A DNA stretch of 32,848 nt from positions 1 to 32,848 of the forward strand of contig QHRW01000053.1 of the NCBI GenBank assembly GCA_003220265.1, given 5' to 3'. The notes under the pieces are model-generated. The model made no database searches. It saw only the letters and a list, made by a program, of their open reading frames with translations, and was not told the origin of the DNA. Position 1 is the stretch's first letter. Each line of letters opens with the position of its first letter. The DNA comes from Candidatus Rokuibacteriota bacterium (GTDB taxonomy: Bacteria > Methylomirabilota > Methylomirabilia > Rokubacteriales > CSP1-6). Made by a program: the position numbers and the translations under genes. Shown here piece after piece: positions 21,202 through 29,675 of this stretch.

Positions 21202-23853
21202 ATGAACACGAACGAATCGCCAAGCCGGCCCCTTCGAATCTCGCGCCTTGTAGTCTGTTGGCTCGCGGCCGCGGCGATCGCGCCGCACATGCTCGGCTGG
21301 TCAGCGGCGAGCGCCAACGACATCACCTCTGCAACCGCGCGCAGTCTAGCGCTGGCGACCAGCGTCAAGCCGAACGAAGCTATCCGGGTACCGATGAGCG
21401 AGACCTACGGCAAGCTCCCGTTGTACTTCGAGGCCAACCGAGGCCAGAGCGATCCTGAGGTGAAGTTTCTCGGCCGAGGGCCTCAGGGCACCTTCTTTCT
21501 CACCGCCACCGAGATGCGCCTGGTCCTGACGAGACCCCAATCGCCAACGCGCGGTGGGTTCTCGCGCCGCGAACCGGCGCTGCCAGAGCCCACGACCGCG
21601 ACCGTCGTGGGAATGACCTTCGCCAACGCGAGCACGACTCCACGCGTGAGCGGGCTGGAAGAATTGCCCGGCAAGGTGAACTACTTCATCGGGAACGATC
21701 CAGCGGCCTGGCGGACGAACGTCTCCATCTATGCCAAGGTGCGATATGACGACGTCTACCCGGGCATCGACGTCGTCTATTACGGAAACCAGCGCCAGCT
21801 GGAGTACGACATCATCGTGCGCCCAGGCGCCGATCCCAGCCGCATCGTCCTCGACTTTCAGGGCGCCGACCGGCTGGAGCTGGATGGCCGGGGCGACCTC
21901 GTCCTGCACACCGGCGCCGGACCGATCACCCAGCGTAAGCCGGTCGTCTACCAGGACATCGGCGGGGTCAGGCGAGAGGTTCAGGGCGGCTATCGGCTCG
22001 CGAATGGGCGGGTGAGCTTTCAGTTGGCCGCCTACGTCGCCAGCCGGCCGCTGATCATCGACCCCGTACTGTCGTACTCGACCTACCTCGGAGGCAGTGG
22101 CACCGACTGGGGCCGCGGAATCGCCGTCGACAGCGCCGGCAACGCCTATGTGACCGGCAGTACTGGCTCCCCCGACTTCCCGACAACCGCTGGGGCCTTC
22201 CAGACCACGAACTCCTCCGCCGCCTTCGTGACAAAGCTCGATGCGACCGGCTCGAGCCTCGTCTACTCGACATACCTGGGCGGCAGGACCCTCGGCAGCG
22301 CTGGGGGCGGCGCGATCGCCGTGGACGCCGCCGGTAACGCCTACCTGACGGGGTCCACCTTCTTCCGTGATTTCCCGATCACTCCTGGAGCCATCCAAAC
22401 GACCTTCGGCAATGCCTTCGTGGCGAAGCTCGACTCCACAGGCTCCGCCCTCGTCTACTCGACCTTCCTCGGGAGTATAACGAGCCTGCAAGGAGGGCGG
22501 GTCTTCGGCTCTGGCATCGTCGTCGACGCCGCAGGCAACGCCTACGTGACTGGCGAGGCCGGGGCCTTCGGCTTCCCGACGACCGCGGGGGCCTTCCAGA
22601 CGACGCGCGTCTCCGGCGCCAGCCCCGCATTCGTCACGAAGCTCAATCCATCCGGTACCGCCCTCGTGTACTCGACCTTCCTCGGCGGCGGCCGCGACCA
22701 GACCGGCACGGCGATTGCCGTCGACGCCGCGGGCAACGCGTACGTGGCGGGCGAAACCTCCGCCAACAATTTCCCGACGACGGCGGGAGCGTTTCAGACG
22801 ACCTTCGGAACGAGCATTGCCAAGGCGTTCGTCACAAAGCTCAACCCCACGGGCTCGGCCCTCGTCTACTCGACGTATCTCGGCGGCACCCTCTTCGACT
22901 CTGGTCTGGGAATCGCCGTTGACACCGGCGGCAATGCCTACGTGACGGGCCGGACGCAGTCGCCCGATTTCCCGACGACCCCCGGCGCCTTCCAGACGAC
23001 CTTCCGCAGCGGCCCCCTGGGCCGCTTCGATGCGTTCGTGACGAAGATCGATCCCACCGGATCCACCCTGGTGTACTCCACATACCTCGCGGGCGCCGGC
23101 GACGACGCCGGCGTCACGATCGCCGTCGACGCCCGCGGCAACGCCTACGTGACGGGGTATACCGCCTCCATCGATTTCCCGACCACGACGGGGGCCATCC
23201 AGATCACCTCCGGCGGTGACTATGACGCCTTCGTCGCGGCGCTGAATCCGACCGGCTCCGCTCCGCTTCTGTACTCGACGTACCTCGGAGGCAGCGACTT
23301 CGACGTGAGCGCCGGTCTCGCCCTCGACGCCGCGGGCAATGCGTATGTCACCGGGAATACCGAGTCGACCAATTTCCCAACGACGGCCGGAGCCTTCCAG
23401 ACGGTCTTCGGCGGCAGGGGCATCGGCATCGGCGGCATCCGCGGCGACGCGTTCGTCGTGAAGATCGCCGGCATCGCTCCCCCGCCACGTCCAACGACGG
23501 GCAAGGTGACCGGTGGAGGCTCCGTCGACGTAGCCGGCGGCATCGCGACCTTCGGCTTCAACGTCAAGCGCCAGGCCGCCGACGGGCCGATCGACGGCCA
23601 GCTGCAGTACGTCAACCACGCAACCAAGACCAAGGTGCACAGCGTGGCGCTCGATTCCTTCACGATCGACGGCAACACGGCGACCTTCGGAGGGACCTGC
23701 GAGGCGAACGGCACGCCGTGCACCTTCCGCGTGAAGGTTCAGGACAACAGTGAGTCGGGCATCGACCACTTCACCATCACCGTCGATTCCCGTCCTTCGG
23801 AAGGCGACACGCTCCGCGGCGGCAACATCGACATTCGAGACGAGGACGACTGA
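21202..23853 (+). CDS. secreted SBBP beta-propeller repeat protein
   Basis: 883 aa from ATG 21202, about 8 bases after AGGAGG; ATG 21196 is in frame but too close. Signal peptide to about residue 37 (LVVCWLAAAAIAPHMLGWSA, cleavage near ASA-N). Next comes a domain typical of SBBP proteins (LPLYFEANRGQSDPEVKFLG, LPGKVNYFIGNDPAAWRTNV, YPGIDVVYYGNQRQLEYDII). From 22074 there are seven repeats of 58-70 residues, each with YSTYLGG ... IAVDAAGNAYVTG ... FPTTAGAFQTT ... AFVTKLNPTGSALV. A C-terminal beta domain (TGGGSVDVAGGIATFGFNVK ... DNSESGIDHFTI) closes the protein. Seven units fit a seven-bladed propeller. It is the sole passenger of the 2986-bp cassette next to the intact tRNA; its role is unknown. 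Confidence 0.9.
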   Translation: MNTNESPSRPLRISRLVVCWLAAAAIAPHMLGWSAASANDITSATARSLALATSVKPNEAIRVPMSETYGKLPLYFEANRGQSDPEVKFLGRGPQGTFFLTATEMRLVLTRPQSPTRGGFSRREPALPEPTTATVVGMTFANASTTPRVSGLEELPGKVNYFIGNDPAAWRTNVSIYAKVRYDDVYPGIDVVYYGNQRQLEYDIIVRPGADPSRIVLDFQGADRLELDGRGDLVLHTGAGPITQRKPVVYQDIGGVRREVQGGYRLANGRVSFQLAAYVASRPLIIDPVLSYSTYLGGSGTDWGRGIAVDSAGNAYVTGSTGSPDFPTTAGAFQTTNSSAAFVTKLDATGSSLVYSTYLGGRTLGSAGGGAIAVDAAGNAYLTGSTFFRDFPITPGAIQTTFGNAFVAKLDSTGSALVYSTFLGSITSLQGGRVFGSGIVVDAAGNAYVTGEAGAFGFPTTAGAFQTTRVSGASPAFVTKLNPSGTALVYSTFLGGGRDQTGTAIAVDAAGNAYVAGETSANNFPTTAGAFQTTFGTSIAKAFVTKLNPTGSALVYSTYLGGTLFDSGLGIAVDTGGNAYVTGRTQSPDFPTTPGAFQTTFRSGPLGRFDAFVTKIDPTGSTLVYSTYLAGAGDDAGVTIAVDARGNAYVTGYTASIDFPTTTGAIQITSGGDYDAFVAALNPTGSAPLLYSTYLGGSDFDVSAGLALDAAGNAYVTGNTESTNFPTTAGAFQTVFGGRGIGIGGIRGDAFVVKIAGIAPPPRPTTGKVTGGGSVDVAGGIATFGFNVKRQAADGPIDGQLQYVNHATKTKVHSVALDSFTIDGNTATFGGTCEANGTPCTFRVKVQDNSESGIDHFTITVDSRPSEGDTLRGGNIDIRDEDD

Positions 23854-23887
23854 GGACTCGCTCGACGGTTGGCAGGCTCCGAAGGAG

Positions 23888-23962
23888 TGGAGCCGGGGGC
23901 GGGAGTTGAACCCGCGACCTACTGATTACGAATCAGTTGCTCTGCCTCTGAGCTACCCCGGC
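23888..23962 (-). tRNA. tRNA-Thr (anticodon CGT)
   Basis: The minus-strand sequence folds as a standard cloverleaf: acceptor GCCGGGG/CCCCGGC, D stem GCTC/GAGC, anticodon stem ACTGA/TCAGT with loop TTCGTAA (anticodon CGT, decoding ACG), variable AGGTC, T-arm GCGGG-TTCAACT-CCCGC, and an encoded CCA end at 23888-23890. All stems pair fully. The 3' half is the sequence repeated four times to the left, so this gene appears to be the attachment site of the cassette array. Confidence 0.97.
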
Positions 23963-24055
23963 TTGCGGAAGGGAGTTTACCACCCGGGTTGCGCCCTCGC
24001 CATCCGCGGAACGACGCCTTACGTAGAAGCGTGTGCTATCGTACGCGACGGCGTG

Positions 24056-25126
24056 GTGAGCCGGTCGACGACAGGCCCATTGAGAGATGGCGGCTTGGAC
24101 TTGGCGCTCGCAATCTCGCTGCGGCCCGCCGACGCCGCGCTGGCGGAGCGCGAGGACTTCGCCGAGCTGGACGGCCATGACGTCCTCCAGGCCGTGTGCG
24201 ACGCGCTGGCCACGCTGGGCTCCGTGCGCGTGTGGAACACGACGACGATGGGGCCGGCCGAAATCGCGCGCGAGCGGCCTCCCGATCTGATCTTCAACCT
24301 CGCCGAAGGGCTCTCCGGCAGCGGCCGCGAGGCTCAGGCGCCGGCCCTGTTCGAGTGGCTGCAGTGGCCCTACGTCGGCAGTGACCCCGTCACGCTCGCC
24401 ATCGCCCACGACAAGTGGCACACGAAGCGAATCCTCGTCGCGGACGGCATCTCGACGCCCGCCGCGCGCCTCGTGCAGCAGCCCCTCGACGCGGACCTGA
24501 TCGATCTGCGCTACCCCTTGATCGTGAAGCCGGTGGCGGAAGGCTCGGGCAAGGGCATTCACGCGGACGACGTCGTCGTCTCCCCGGCCGCGCTGCGTGC
24601 CACCGCCCGGCGCAAGCTGGCGCGCTATCAGCAGCCCGTCATCGTCGAAGAGTTCCTGCCCGGCCGCGAGCTGACGGTGGCGGTCCTCGGCAACACGGGC
24701 GCCTGGGAGGTGCTGCCGCTGGTCGAGGTGAACTTTCCTGCCCTCGGCACCGGCAGCCATCGCGTGTACGGCTACGAGGCGAAGTGGGCCCGCCCGACGC
24801 CCGACGATCTGCTCTGCCCGGCGCCGGTGCCGGACGGCCTGCGCAAGGACGTCGAGGCGCTCGCGATGGCCACGTGCGAGGCGCTGCGCATTCGCGACTG
24901 GGCCCGCGTGGACGTGCGTCTCGGCGCCGACGAGCGCCCGTACGTGCTCGACGTCAATCCGCTGCCCGGGATCATGCCCGGCGTGGACGACATCTCGTGC
25001 TTCACGCGCTCGGCGTTCGCCGCCGGCATGACGTACGACGCCATGATCCGCCGCCTCGTGGAGACCGCGCGGGCGCGCTATGCCGCGGACTCGTTCCAGT
25101 CGTACCGCGTGGCGCGGAAGGGGTGA
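24056..25126 (+). CDS. ATP-grasp enzyme, D-alanine-D-alanine ligase family
   Basis: 356 aa from a GTG at 24056 (GTG 24053 or TTG 24098, just before LDLALAISLRP, are alternatives). ATP-grasp features: a DLIFNLAEGLSGSGREAQAP block (Ddl-like N-E-G/A motif with conserved Glu), YVGSDPVTLAIAHDKWHTKR, PLIVKPVAEGSGKGIHADD (ATP loop), VIVEEFLPGRELTVAVLGN, and the metal-binding end RPYVLDVNPLPGIMPG. The last block is the D-x-N-x2-P-G motif. The conserved S-x2-Y-catalytic details of true Ddl are only partly visible, so the amino-acid substrate is open. It starts a plus-strand operon, with KamA-like enzyme 4 bases downstream. Confidence 0.82.
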   Translation: MSRSTTGPLRDGGLDLALAISLRPADAALAEREDFAELDGHDVLQAVCDALATLGSVRVWNTTTMGPAEIARERPPDLIFNLAEGLSGSGREAQAPALFEWLQWPYVGSDPVTLAIAHDKWHTKRILVADGISTPAARLVQQPLDADLIDLRYPLIVKPVAEGSGKGIHADDVVVSPAALRATARRKLARYQQPVIVEEFLPGRELTVAVLGNTGAWEVLPLVEVNFPALGTGSHRVYGYEAKWARPTPDDLLCPAPVPDGLRKDVEALAMATCEALRIRDWARVDVRLGADERPYVLDVNPLPGIMPGVDDISCFTRSAFAAGMTYDAMIRRLVETARARYAADSFQSYRVARKG

Positions 25127-25130
25127 AGCG

Positions 25131-26351
25131 GTGGGCGAGCTGATCCGCGAGCGCCTCCTCGACCTCCTGCGCCCCACACCGGACGACTGGGCCGACTGGA
25201 AGTGGCACTTTCGCCACCGCATCACCAGCGCCTCCGCGCTGGCGCGCATCGTGCCGATGGAGGCCGACGTCGTTCGTCGCCTCGAGGCCGTGACGGTGAA
25301 GTTCCCGATGTCGATCACGCCCTACTATCTGGGCCTCGTCCGCGACGGCGATCCCGACGATCCCATCCTGCTGCAGTCGATTCCCGACGTCCGCGAAGCC
25401 GAGCTGGCGGATGTCGGGGCGGACGACCCGCTCGACGAGGCCGCGGACTCGCCGGTGCCGGGACTCGTGCACCGCTACCCGGATCGCGCGCTCCTCGTGG
25501 TCACCGACATCTGCCCGCTGCTGTGCCGTCACTGCACGCGCAAGCGCGAATGGGAGTCCGGCAACTGGGTCCGGCGCCCGTCGGAGATCGCCGCGGCCGT
25601 GGCCTACATCCGCGCCACGCCGGCCATTCGCGACGTCATCATCTCCGGCGGCGACCCGCTCACGCTCGACAACGGCCGGCTCGCCGACATCCTGGGCCAT
25701 CTGCGCGCGATCCCGCACGTGGAGATCATCCGCTTCGGCACGCGGTTCCCCGTGGTGCTCCCGCAGCGGATCGACGCCGAGTTCTGCCGGATCTGCGATC
25801 GGTACGGGCCCATCTGGCTCAACACGCATTTCAATCACCCGGACGAGATCACGCCGGAGGCCGAGCGCGCGGTGCGCGACCTGCTACGGGCGGGCGTGCC
25901 GGTGAACAACCAGGCCGTGCTGCTGCGCGGGATCAACGACACGGTGGACGTCCAGAAGCGGCTGAGCCACGCGCTGCTGCGCATCCGCGTGCGGCCCTAC
26001 TACCTCTATCACGCCGACGAGGTCCGGGGCACGGAGCACCTGCGCACGCCGGTGGAGCGCGGGCTCGAGATCCTCGCCGGGTTGCGCGGCCACACCTCGG
26101 GGCTCGGCGTGCCGACCTTCGTCATCGACGTCCCCGGCGGCGGGGGCAAGATCCCGCTGCAGCCGAACTACGTCGTCTCGTGGAACGATGACGCGCTGCT
26201 CGTCCGCAACTACGAGGGCCTGACGTTCACCTATCGCAACCCCGCCGGCGACGCCGCGCGGGAACCGGCCGCGCCGGCCATCCGGCCTGACGCCAGCGCG
26301 CGCCTGGAACGCCGCCGGCAAAGGAGCGACGCCGCGCCGACGCCGCCGTGA
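25131..26351 (+). CDS. lysine 2,3-aminomutase (KamA)-family radical SAM enzyme
   Basis: 406 aa from a GTG. The radical SAM cluster motif is C-x3-C-x2-C in DICPLLCRHCTRKREW; SAM-binding ISGGDPLTLDNG follows. The family motif IIRFGTRFPVVLPQRI, THFNHPDEITPEA and NNQAVLLRGINDT are all present, and the PLP-binding Lys sits in DVPGGGGKIPLQPNYV with the conserved Asp just before it. Members use SAM and PLP to shift an amino group (lysine to beta-lysine, or EF-P modification as EpmB). Pairing with an ATP-grasp ligase suggests that a beta-amino acid is made and attached to something; this is inference. Its stop overlaps the next start (GTGA). Confidence 0.9.
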   Translation: MGELIRERLLDLLRPTPDDWADWKWHFRHRITSASALARIVPMEADVVRRLEAVTVKFPMSITPYYLGLVRDGDPDDPILLQSIPDVREAELADVGADDPLDEAADSPVPGLVHRYPDRALLVVTDICPLLCRHCTRKREWESGNWVRRPSEIAAAVAYIRATPAIRDVIISGGDPLTLDNGRLADILGHLRAIPHVEIIRFGTRFPVVLPQRIDAEFCRICDRYGPIWLNTHFNHPDEITPEAERAVRDLLRAGVPVNNQAVLLRGINDTVDVQKRLSHALLRIRVRPYYLYHADEVRGTEHLRTPVERGLEILAGLRGHTSGLGVPTFVIDVPGGGGKIPLQPNYVVSWNDDALLVRNYEGLTFTYRNPAGDAAREPAAPAIRPDASARLERRRQRSDAAPTPP

Positions 26352-28536
26352 GTCAGCCGGTCCTCGGGCCGCTCGGCTTCCTCGCCGCCTGTCTCGCCTG
26401 GCTCCGTCCCTACCGAACGCAGTGCGTCCTGGCTGGCCTCACGCTCCTGCCCGCCGTCGCCTTCTGCACGCTCCAGCCGCTGCTGCTGAGGGCGCTCGTG
26501 GACGACGCGGTCATCCCGCGCGATGCCCGGCGCGCGACCCGTCTCGTCGCCGCCCTGGCCGTCCTGCTCGCGCTGGACGCGGTCATGGAGCTGGCGAGCC
26601 ACTATCTCTCCGCGCGTGTCGGCGCGCGCGTGAGCAACGACCTGCGCGCGCGGATGCTGGAGCACTTCCAGCGGCTGTCGCTGAGCTTCTACGACCGTGC
26701 CCAGCTCGGCAGCCTGCTCACGCGCTTCACGTCCGACCTGGACGCCATCGAGCGCGTGCTCACGCGCGACCTCCGCGCCGCCACCGTGAACGCGCTGACC
26801 ATCGTCGTCGGCCTGGGCGTCCTCTTCGTCGTCGAGTGGCGCCTGGCGTTGCTGACGCTCGTGTTCCTGCCCGGCATCTATCTCGGGCCCCGGCTGTTCA
26901 GCCGGCGCGCTGACATGGCGAGCTACGAGCGGCAGGAGGAGGGCGCCCGGCTGGCCGCCTCCGTGCAGGAGAACCTCTCGGCCCAGGTCGTCATCAAGGC
27001 CTTCGCGCTCCAGCCGCTGGCGCTCGGCCGGCTCCGCGATCACCTGGGCCGTGTCGCCAGCCGCAGCGACCGCGTGGGCCTGCTGGCCGGCTTGCAGGCG
27101 GCCACCATCTCGGCAACGGGGTCCAGCCTGCTGGTGGTCACCATCGGCACGGGGACGTTCATGGCGATCCGCGGCGAGCTGTCCGTCGGCTCGCTCGTGG
27201 CCTTCTTCGAGCTGATCTGGTGGATGGTCTCGGCCGTCCAGCGGCTCTCGGACGTGGTGCTGCCGTTCCAGCAGGCCGCCGGCGGCGCCCAGCGGATCAC
27301 CGAGCTGCTGGCGGAGCGGCCGGACGTCGTGGACGCGCCCGACGCGGTGGCGGTGCCCGCGTTCGCGCGGGAGCTGCGGTTCGAGGACGTCCGCTTCAGC
27401 TACGACGGCGAACGGCCCAACATCGCCGGCGTGACGCTGGCCATTCCCGCGGGCCACTCGGTCGCGCTCGTGGGGCCGAGCGGGTGTGGGAAGAGCACGC
27501 TGCTGGCCCTGATGCTGCGCTTCCGCGATCCCGACGAAGGCCGCGTCACCATCGACGGCGTCGACCTGCGCACCGTCGCGCAGGCGTCGCTGCTCGCGCA
27601 GATGGGCTCCGTGTTCCAGGACACTTCCTGTTCGACACGACGATCCGCGAGAACATCCGTCTGGGCCGCCCGGCGGCCAGTGACGGCGAGGTGGAGGCCG
27701 CCGCCGGCGACGCCGAGATCCACGAGTTCATCCTGTCGCTGCCGAAGGGCTACGACACCCCGGTCGGCGAGCGGGGCGCGCGACTGTCCGGCGGCCAGCG
27801 CCAGCGGATCGCGCTGGCGCGGGCGATGCTGCGCGACCCGCGGATCCTGCTGCTCGACGAGGCCACCTCCGCCCTCGACGCCCAGACGGAGGCGGCCATC
27901 AACGCCACGCTCGAGCGCGTGGGCCGGGATCGCACGGTGGTGTCCGTGACGCATCGGCTGACCTCGGCGGTGCGGGCCGACCGCATCGTCGTGCTCAGCC
28001 ACGGACGCGTCGTCGAGCACGGCACGCACGACGAGCTGCTCTCGCGCAAGGGGGCGTATCACCGGCTCTGGGAGCAGCAATCGGGCTTCGTGGTCAGCCT
28101 CGACGGCCGCCGCGCCGCCGTGACCCCTGCCCGCCTGCGCGGCATGCCCGCCTTCGCCGGCATCGACGAGCAGTCGCTCACCGACCTCGCCGGCCGCTTC
28201 GGCAGCGAGCACCATCCGGCCGGCAGCACGATCGTCGAGGAAGGCGAGGCGGGCGACAAGCTCTACGTGATCGTCCGCGGCACGCTGGACGTGACGCAGG
28301 CGGGGCCGGACGGCGTCGAGCGGCCGCTGCCGGCGCTGCAGGACGGCGACTTCTTCGGCGAGATCGCGCTGCTCGACAACGTGCCGCGCACCGCCACCGT
28401 GCGCGCGCGGACCGCCTGCCTGCTGCTCGTGCTCTCGCGCGACGAGTTCCTCGACGTGATGCGCCGCTCGCCCGAGCTCAAGGCCGTCTTCGAGCACGCC
28501 GCCCGCGCCCGGCGTCACGACGCGCCCCGCCCCTAG
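26348..28536 (+). CDS. ABC exporter fused to a cyclic-nucleotide-binding domain (one frameshift)
   Basis: The start is a GTG overlapping the KamA-like stop. The first frame gives a six-helix exporter membrane domain (LLLRALVDDAV, YDRAQLGSLLTRFTSDLDAI, LGVLFVVEWRLALLTLVFLP) and ABC half with Walker A GPSGCGKST and Q-loop SVFQD. Near 27620-27626 one base is missing, and the coherent protein continues in the next frame: FLFDTTIRENIRLGRPA, signature LSGGQRQRIALAR, Walker B ILLLDEATSALD, H-loop SVTHRL. The repaired protein is about 729 aa. After residue ~600 comes a cNMP domain with the canonical Glu and Arg-Thr in FFGEIALLDNVPRTATVRAR. That fusion implies ligand-controlled export. Substrate unknown. 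Read error or true mutation cannot be told apart. Confidence 0.87.
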
Positions 28537-28539
28537 AGG

Positions 28540-28863
28540 ATGGCCTCCCGGCTCGTGGTCGTCCTGCTGCCGCTGGCGTGCGTCGCCTACGCGGCGGCGG
28601 CGCTGGCGTGGCGGCATTCGTGGATCTCGGCGATCGCCGCCGTGCTGGTGGCGGCCTTCCTGTGGGCGCGGCACTCGCGCGCGCGCTTCGCCGCCTACAT
28701 CTTCTTCTCGGCGATGGCCATCCGCGGCGCCCTCACCGCGGCGTGGCCGGCGCTGGCCTTCGCGGTGGGCGCGGTGCTGCTCATGCAGACGCCCGCCGCG
28801 CGCGCGGCGTGGCCGCGGCTGAGACCGGGCCGCGTGCGCGGTGATAGAATGCCTCCGCCATGA
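28540..28863 (+). CDS. small multi-helix membrane protein
   Basis: 107 aa from ATG 28540, three bases after the exporter stop; its stop overlaps the ATG of the next gene (ATGA). Three hydrophobic segments are visible (LVVVLLPLACVAYAAAALAW, SAIAAVLVAAFLWA, ALAFAVGAVLLM), separated by Arg-rich loops. No family recognised. Translational coupling on both sides puts it in the same operon. Confidence 0.6.
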   Translation: MASRLVVVLLPLACVAYAAAALAWRHSWISAIAAVLVAAFLWARHSRARFAAYIFFSAMAIRGALTAAWPALAFAVGAVLLMQTPAARAAWPRLRPGRVRGDRMPPP

Positions 28864-29357
28864 AGTTCCTCTGCCTCGACTGCGACCAGCCGATGAAGCT
28901 GCACGAGACCGCCGGGCCCGACGAGGGCTCGCTGACCGTCACCTTCCGCTGTCCGGAGTGCGGCTTCCGCGTGGCGATGCTCACCAATCCGTTCGAGACC
29001 CAGATGGTGCGCAGCCTCGGCGTGAAGGTCGGCGGGCAGCCCGTGCCGCCCGAGCCCTTCGAGCACCTGCGCAGCACGCTGGCCGGCGCGCGGCCGGACG
29101 CCTTCGCGGGCGGCGGCGGCGCCAGCGACACGGCCGGCCCCGGCTGCCCCTTCGCGGCGGCGCTCGGCGAGTCGCAGCCGGCGGCGGCGCCGTCCACCGT
29201 CGCGTGGACCAGCGAGGCCGAGGCGCGGCTGGACCGTATTCCCTCCTTCATCCGCCCCATGGCGCGCCGCTCGATCGAGCGCTTCGCGGGCGACAAGGGC
29301 TACGCCACCATCACCGAGGCCGTGATGGACGAGGCGAAGACCGTCTTCGGCATGTAG
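28860..29357 (+). CDS. zinc-ribbon / PCP-reductase-domain protein
   Basis: 165 aa. N-terminal zinc ribbon with Cys 5/8 (CLDC) and 31/34 (CPECGFRVAML). After a Gly/Ala/Pro-rich linker, residues ~112-164 form a small helical domain (WTSEAEARLDRIPSFIRPMA, ITEAVMDEAKTVFG) of the type found at the C-terminus of light-independent protochlorophyllide reductase subunit B (PCP_red). In non-phototrophs this domain occurs in small stand-alone proteins, so no chlorophyll role is implied. HU follows one base after the stop. Confidence 0.78.
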   Translation: MKFLCLDCDQPMKLHETAGPDEGSLTVTFRCPECGFRVAMLTNPFETQMVRSLGVKVGGQPVPPEPFEHLRSTLAGARPDAFAGGGGASDTAGPGCPFAAALGESQPAAAPSTVAWTSEAEARLDRIPSFIRPMARRSIERFAGDKGYATITEAVMDEAKTVFGM

Positions 29358-29358
29358 C

Positions 29359-29628
29359 GTGACGCGCGCACAGCTCGTCAGGCGCATGGCGGAGGCGGCC
29401 GGCTGGCCGCGCACGGTCACCGATCGGGCGCTGCGTGCCATGCTGGGCGCCGTGCGCGTCGCGCTCAAGCGCGGTGACACCGTCACGCTGGTCGGCTTCG
29501 GCACGTTCTCCGTCGCGCGGCGTCGCCCGCGCACGATCCGCAACCCGCGCACCGGCCAGGCGGCCACGGTGGCCGGCCGCATCCCGCGCTTCAAGCCGTC
29601 CGCCGAGCTCAAACGAGCGGTTCGCTGA
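29359..29628 (+). CDS. HU-family DNA-binding protein
   Basis: 89 aa from a GTG one base after the preceding stop. It shows the HU pattern: TRAQLVRRMAEAAGWPRTVT, helix LGAVRVALKRGDTVTL, VGFGTFSVARRRPRTIRNPR (the beta arm with the R-x-G/P-R-N-P motif), GQAATVAGRIPRFKPS. It should bind and bend DNA as a dimer, acting in nucleoid structure. Length and motifs are normal. It is unusual only in following a small zinc-ribbon gene so closely. Confidence 0.93.
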   Translation: MTRAQLVRRMAEAAGWPRTVTDRALRAMLGAVRVALKRGDTVTLVGFGTFSVARRRPRTIRNPRTGQAATVAGRIPRFKPSAELKRAVR

Positions 29629-29675
29629 GCCTTTCACTTGCTGGCCGCTCCGACGGCTGGCTAGAATACGCGGCA

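Larger units (their letters stand above)
16848..23932 (-). mobile_element. tandem array of four cassettes anchored on tRNA-Thr
   Basis: The intact tRNA-Thr gene (23888-23962) is followed on its 3' side (leftwards) by four direct copies of its 3' part at 20902, 18548, 18014 and 16848. Each copy has a related tail with a GC hairpin and the CAGCGCAAAT/CAGCGCAAGC repeat. The copies divide the DNA into cassettes of 2986 bp (SBBP protein), 2354 bp (zinc finger plus two Crp-like genes), 534 bp (lipoprotein) and 1166 bp (TPR protein plus PLD remnant). Tyrosine recombinases commonly use tRNA genes from the anticodon loop to the 3' end as attachment sites and leave such partial copies. No recombinase gene is inside, so the cassettes look non-autonomous. 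Interpretation is inference; the repeats are seen. Confidence 0.7.

Noticed and set aside
21346..23769. 807-codon ORF opposite the SBBP gene
   Set aside because: High GC makes antisense frames stay open; no motif, signal or ribosome site, while the plus frame is a recognised repeat protein.
15873..23932. CRISPR array
   Set aside because: The direct repeats are either coding tandem repeats of 126 bp or tRNA fragments hundreds to thousands of bases apart; there are no regular short repeats with unique spacers and no cas genes.
16848..23962. Integrase or transposase gene inside the array
   Set aside because: I looked for tyrosine recombinase motifs (R...H-x2-R...Y), serine recombinase and transposase motifs in the frames given and found none.
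23750..24052. N-terminal extension of the ATP-grasp frame across the tRNA
   Set aside because: It translates the antisense of the tRNA (RELNPRPTDYESVALPLSYP type peptide) and part of the SBBP gene; the enzyme start must lie after it.
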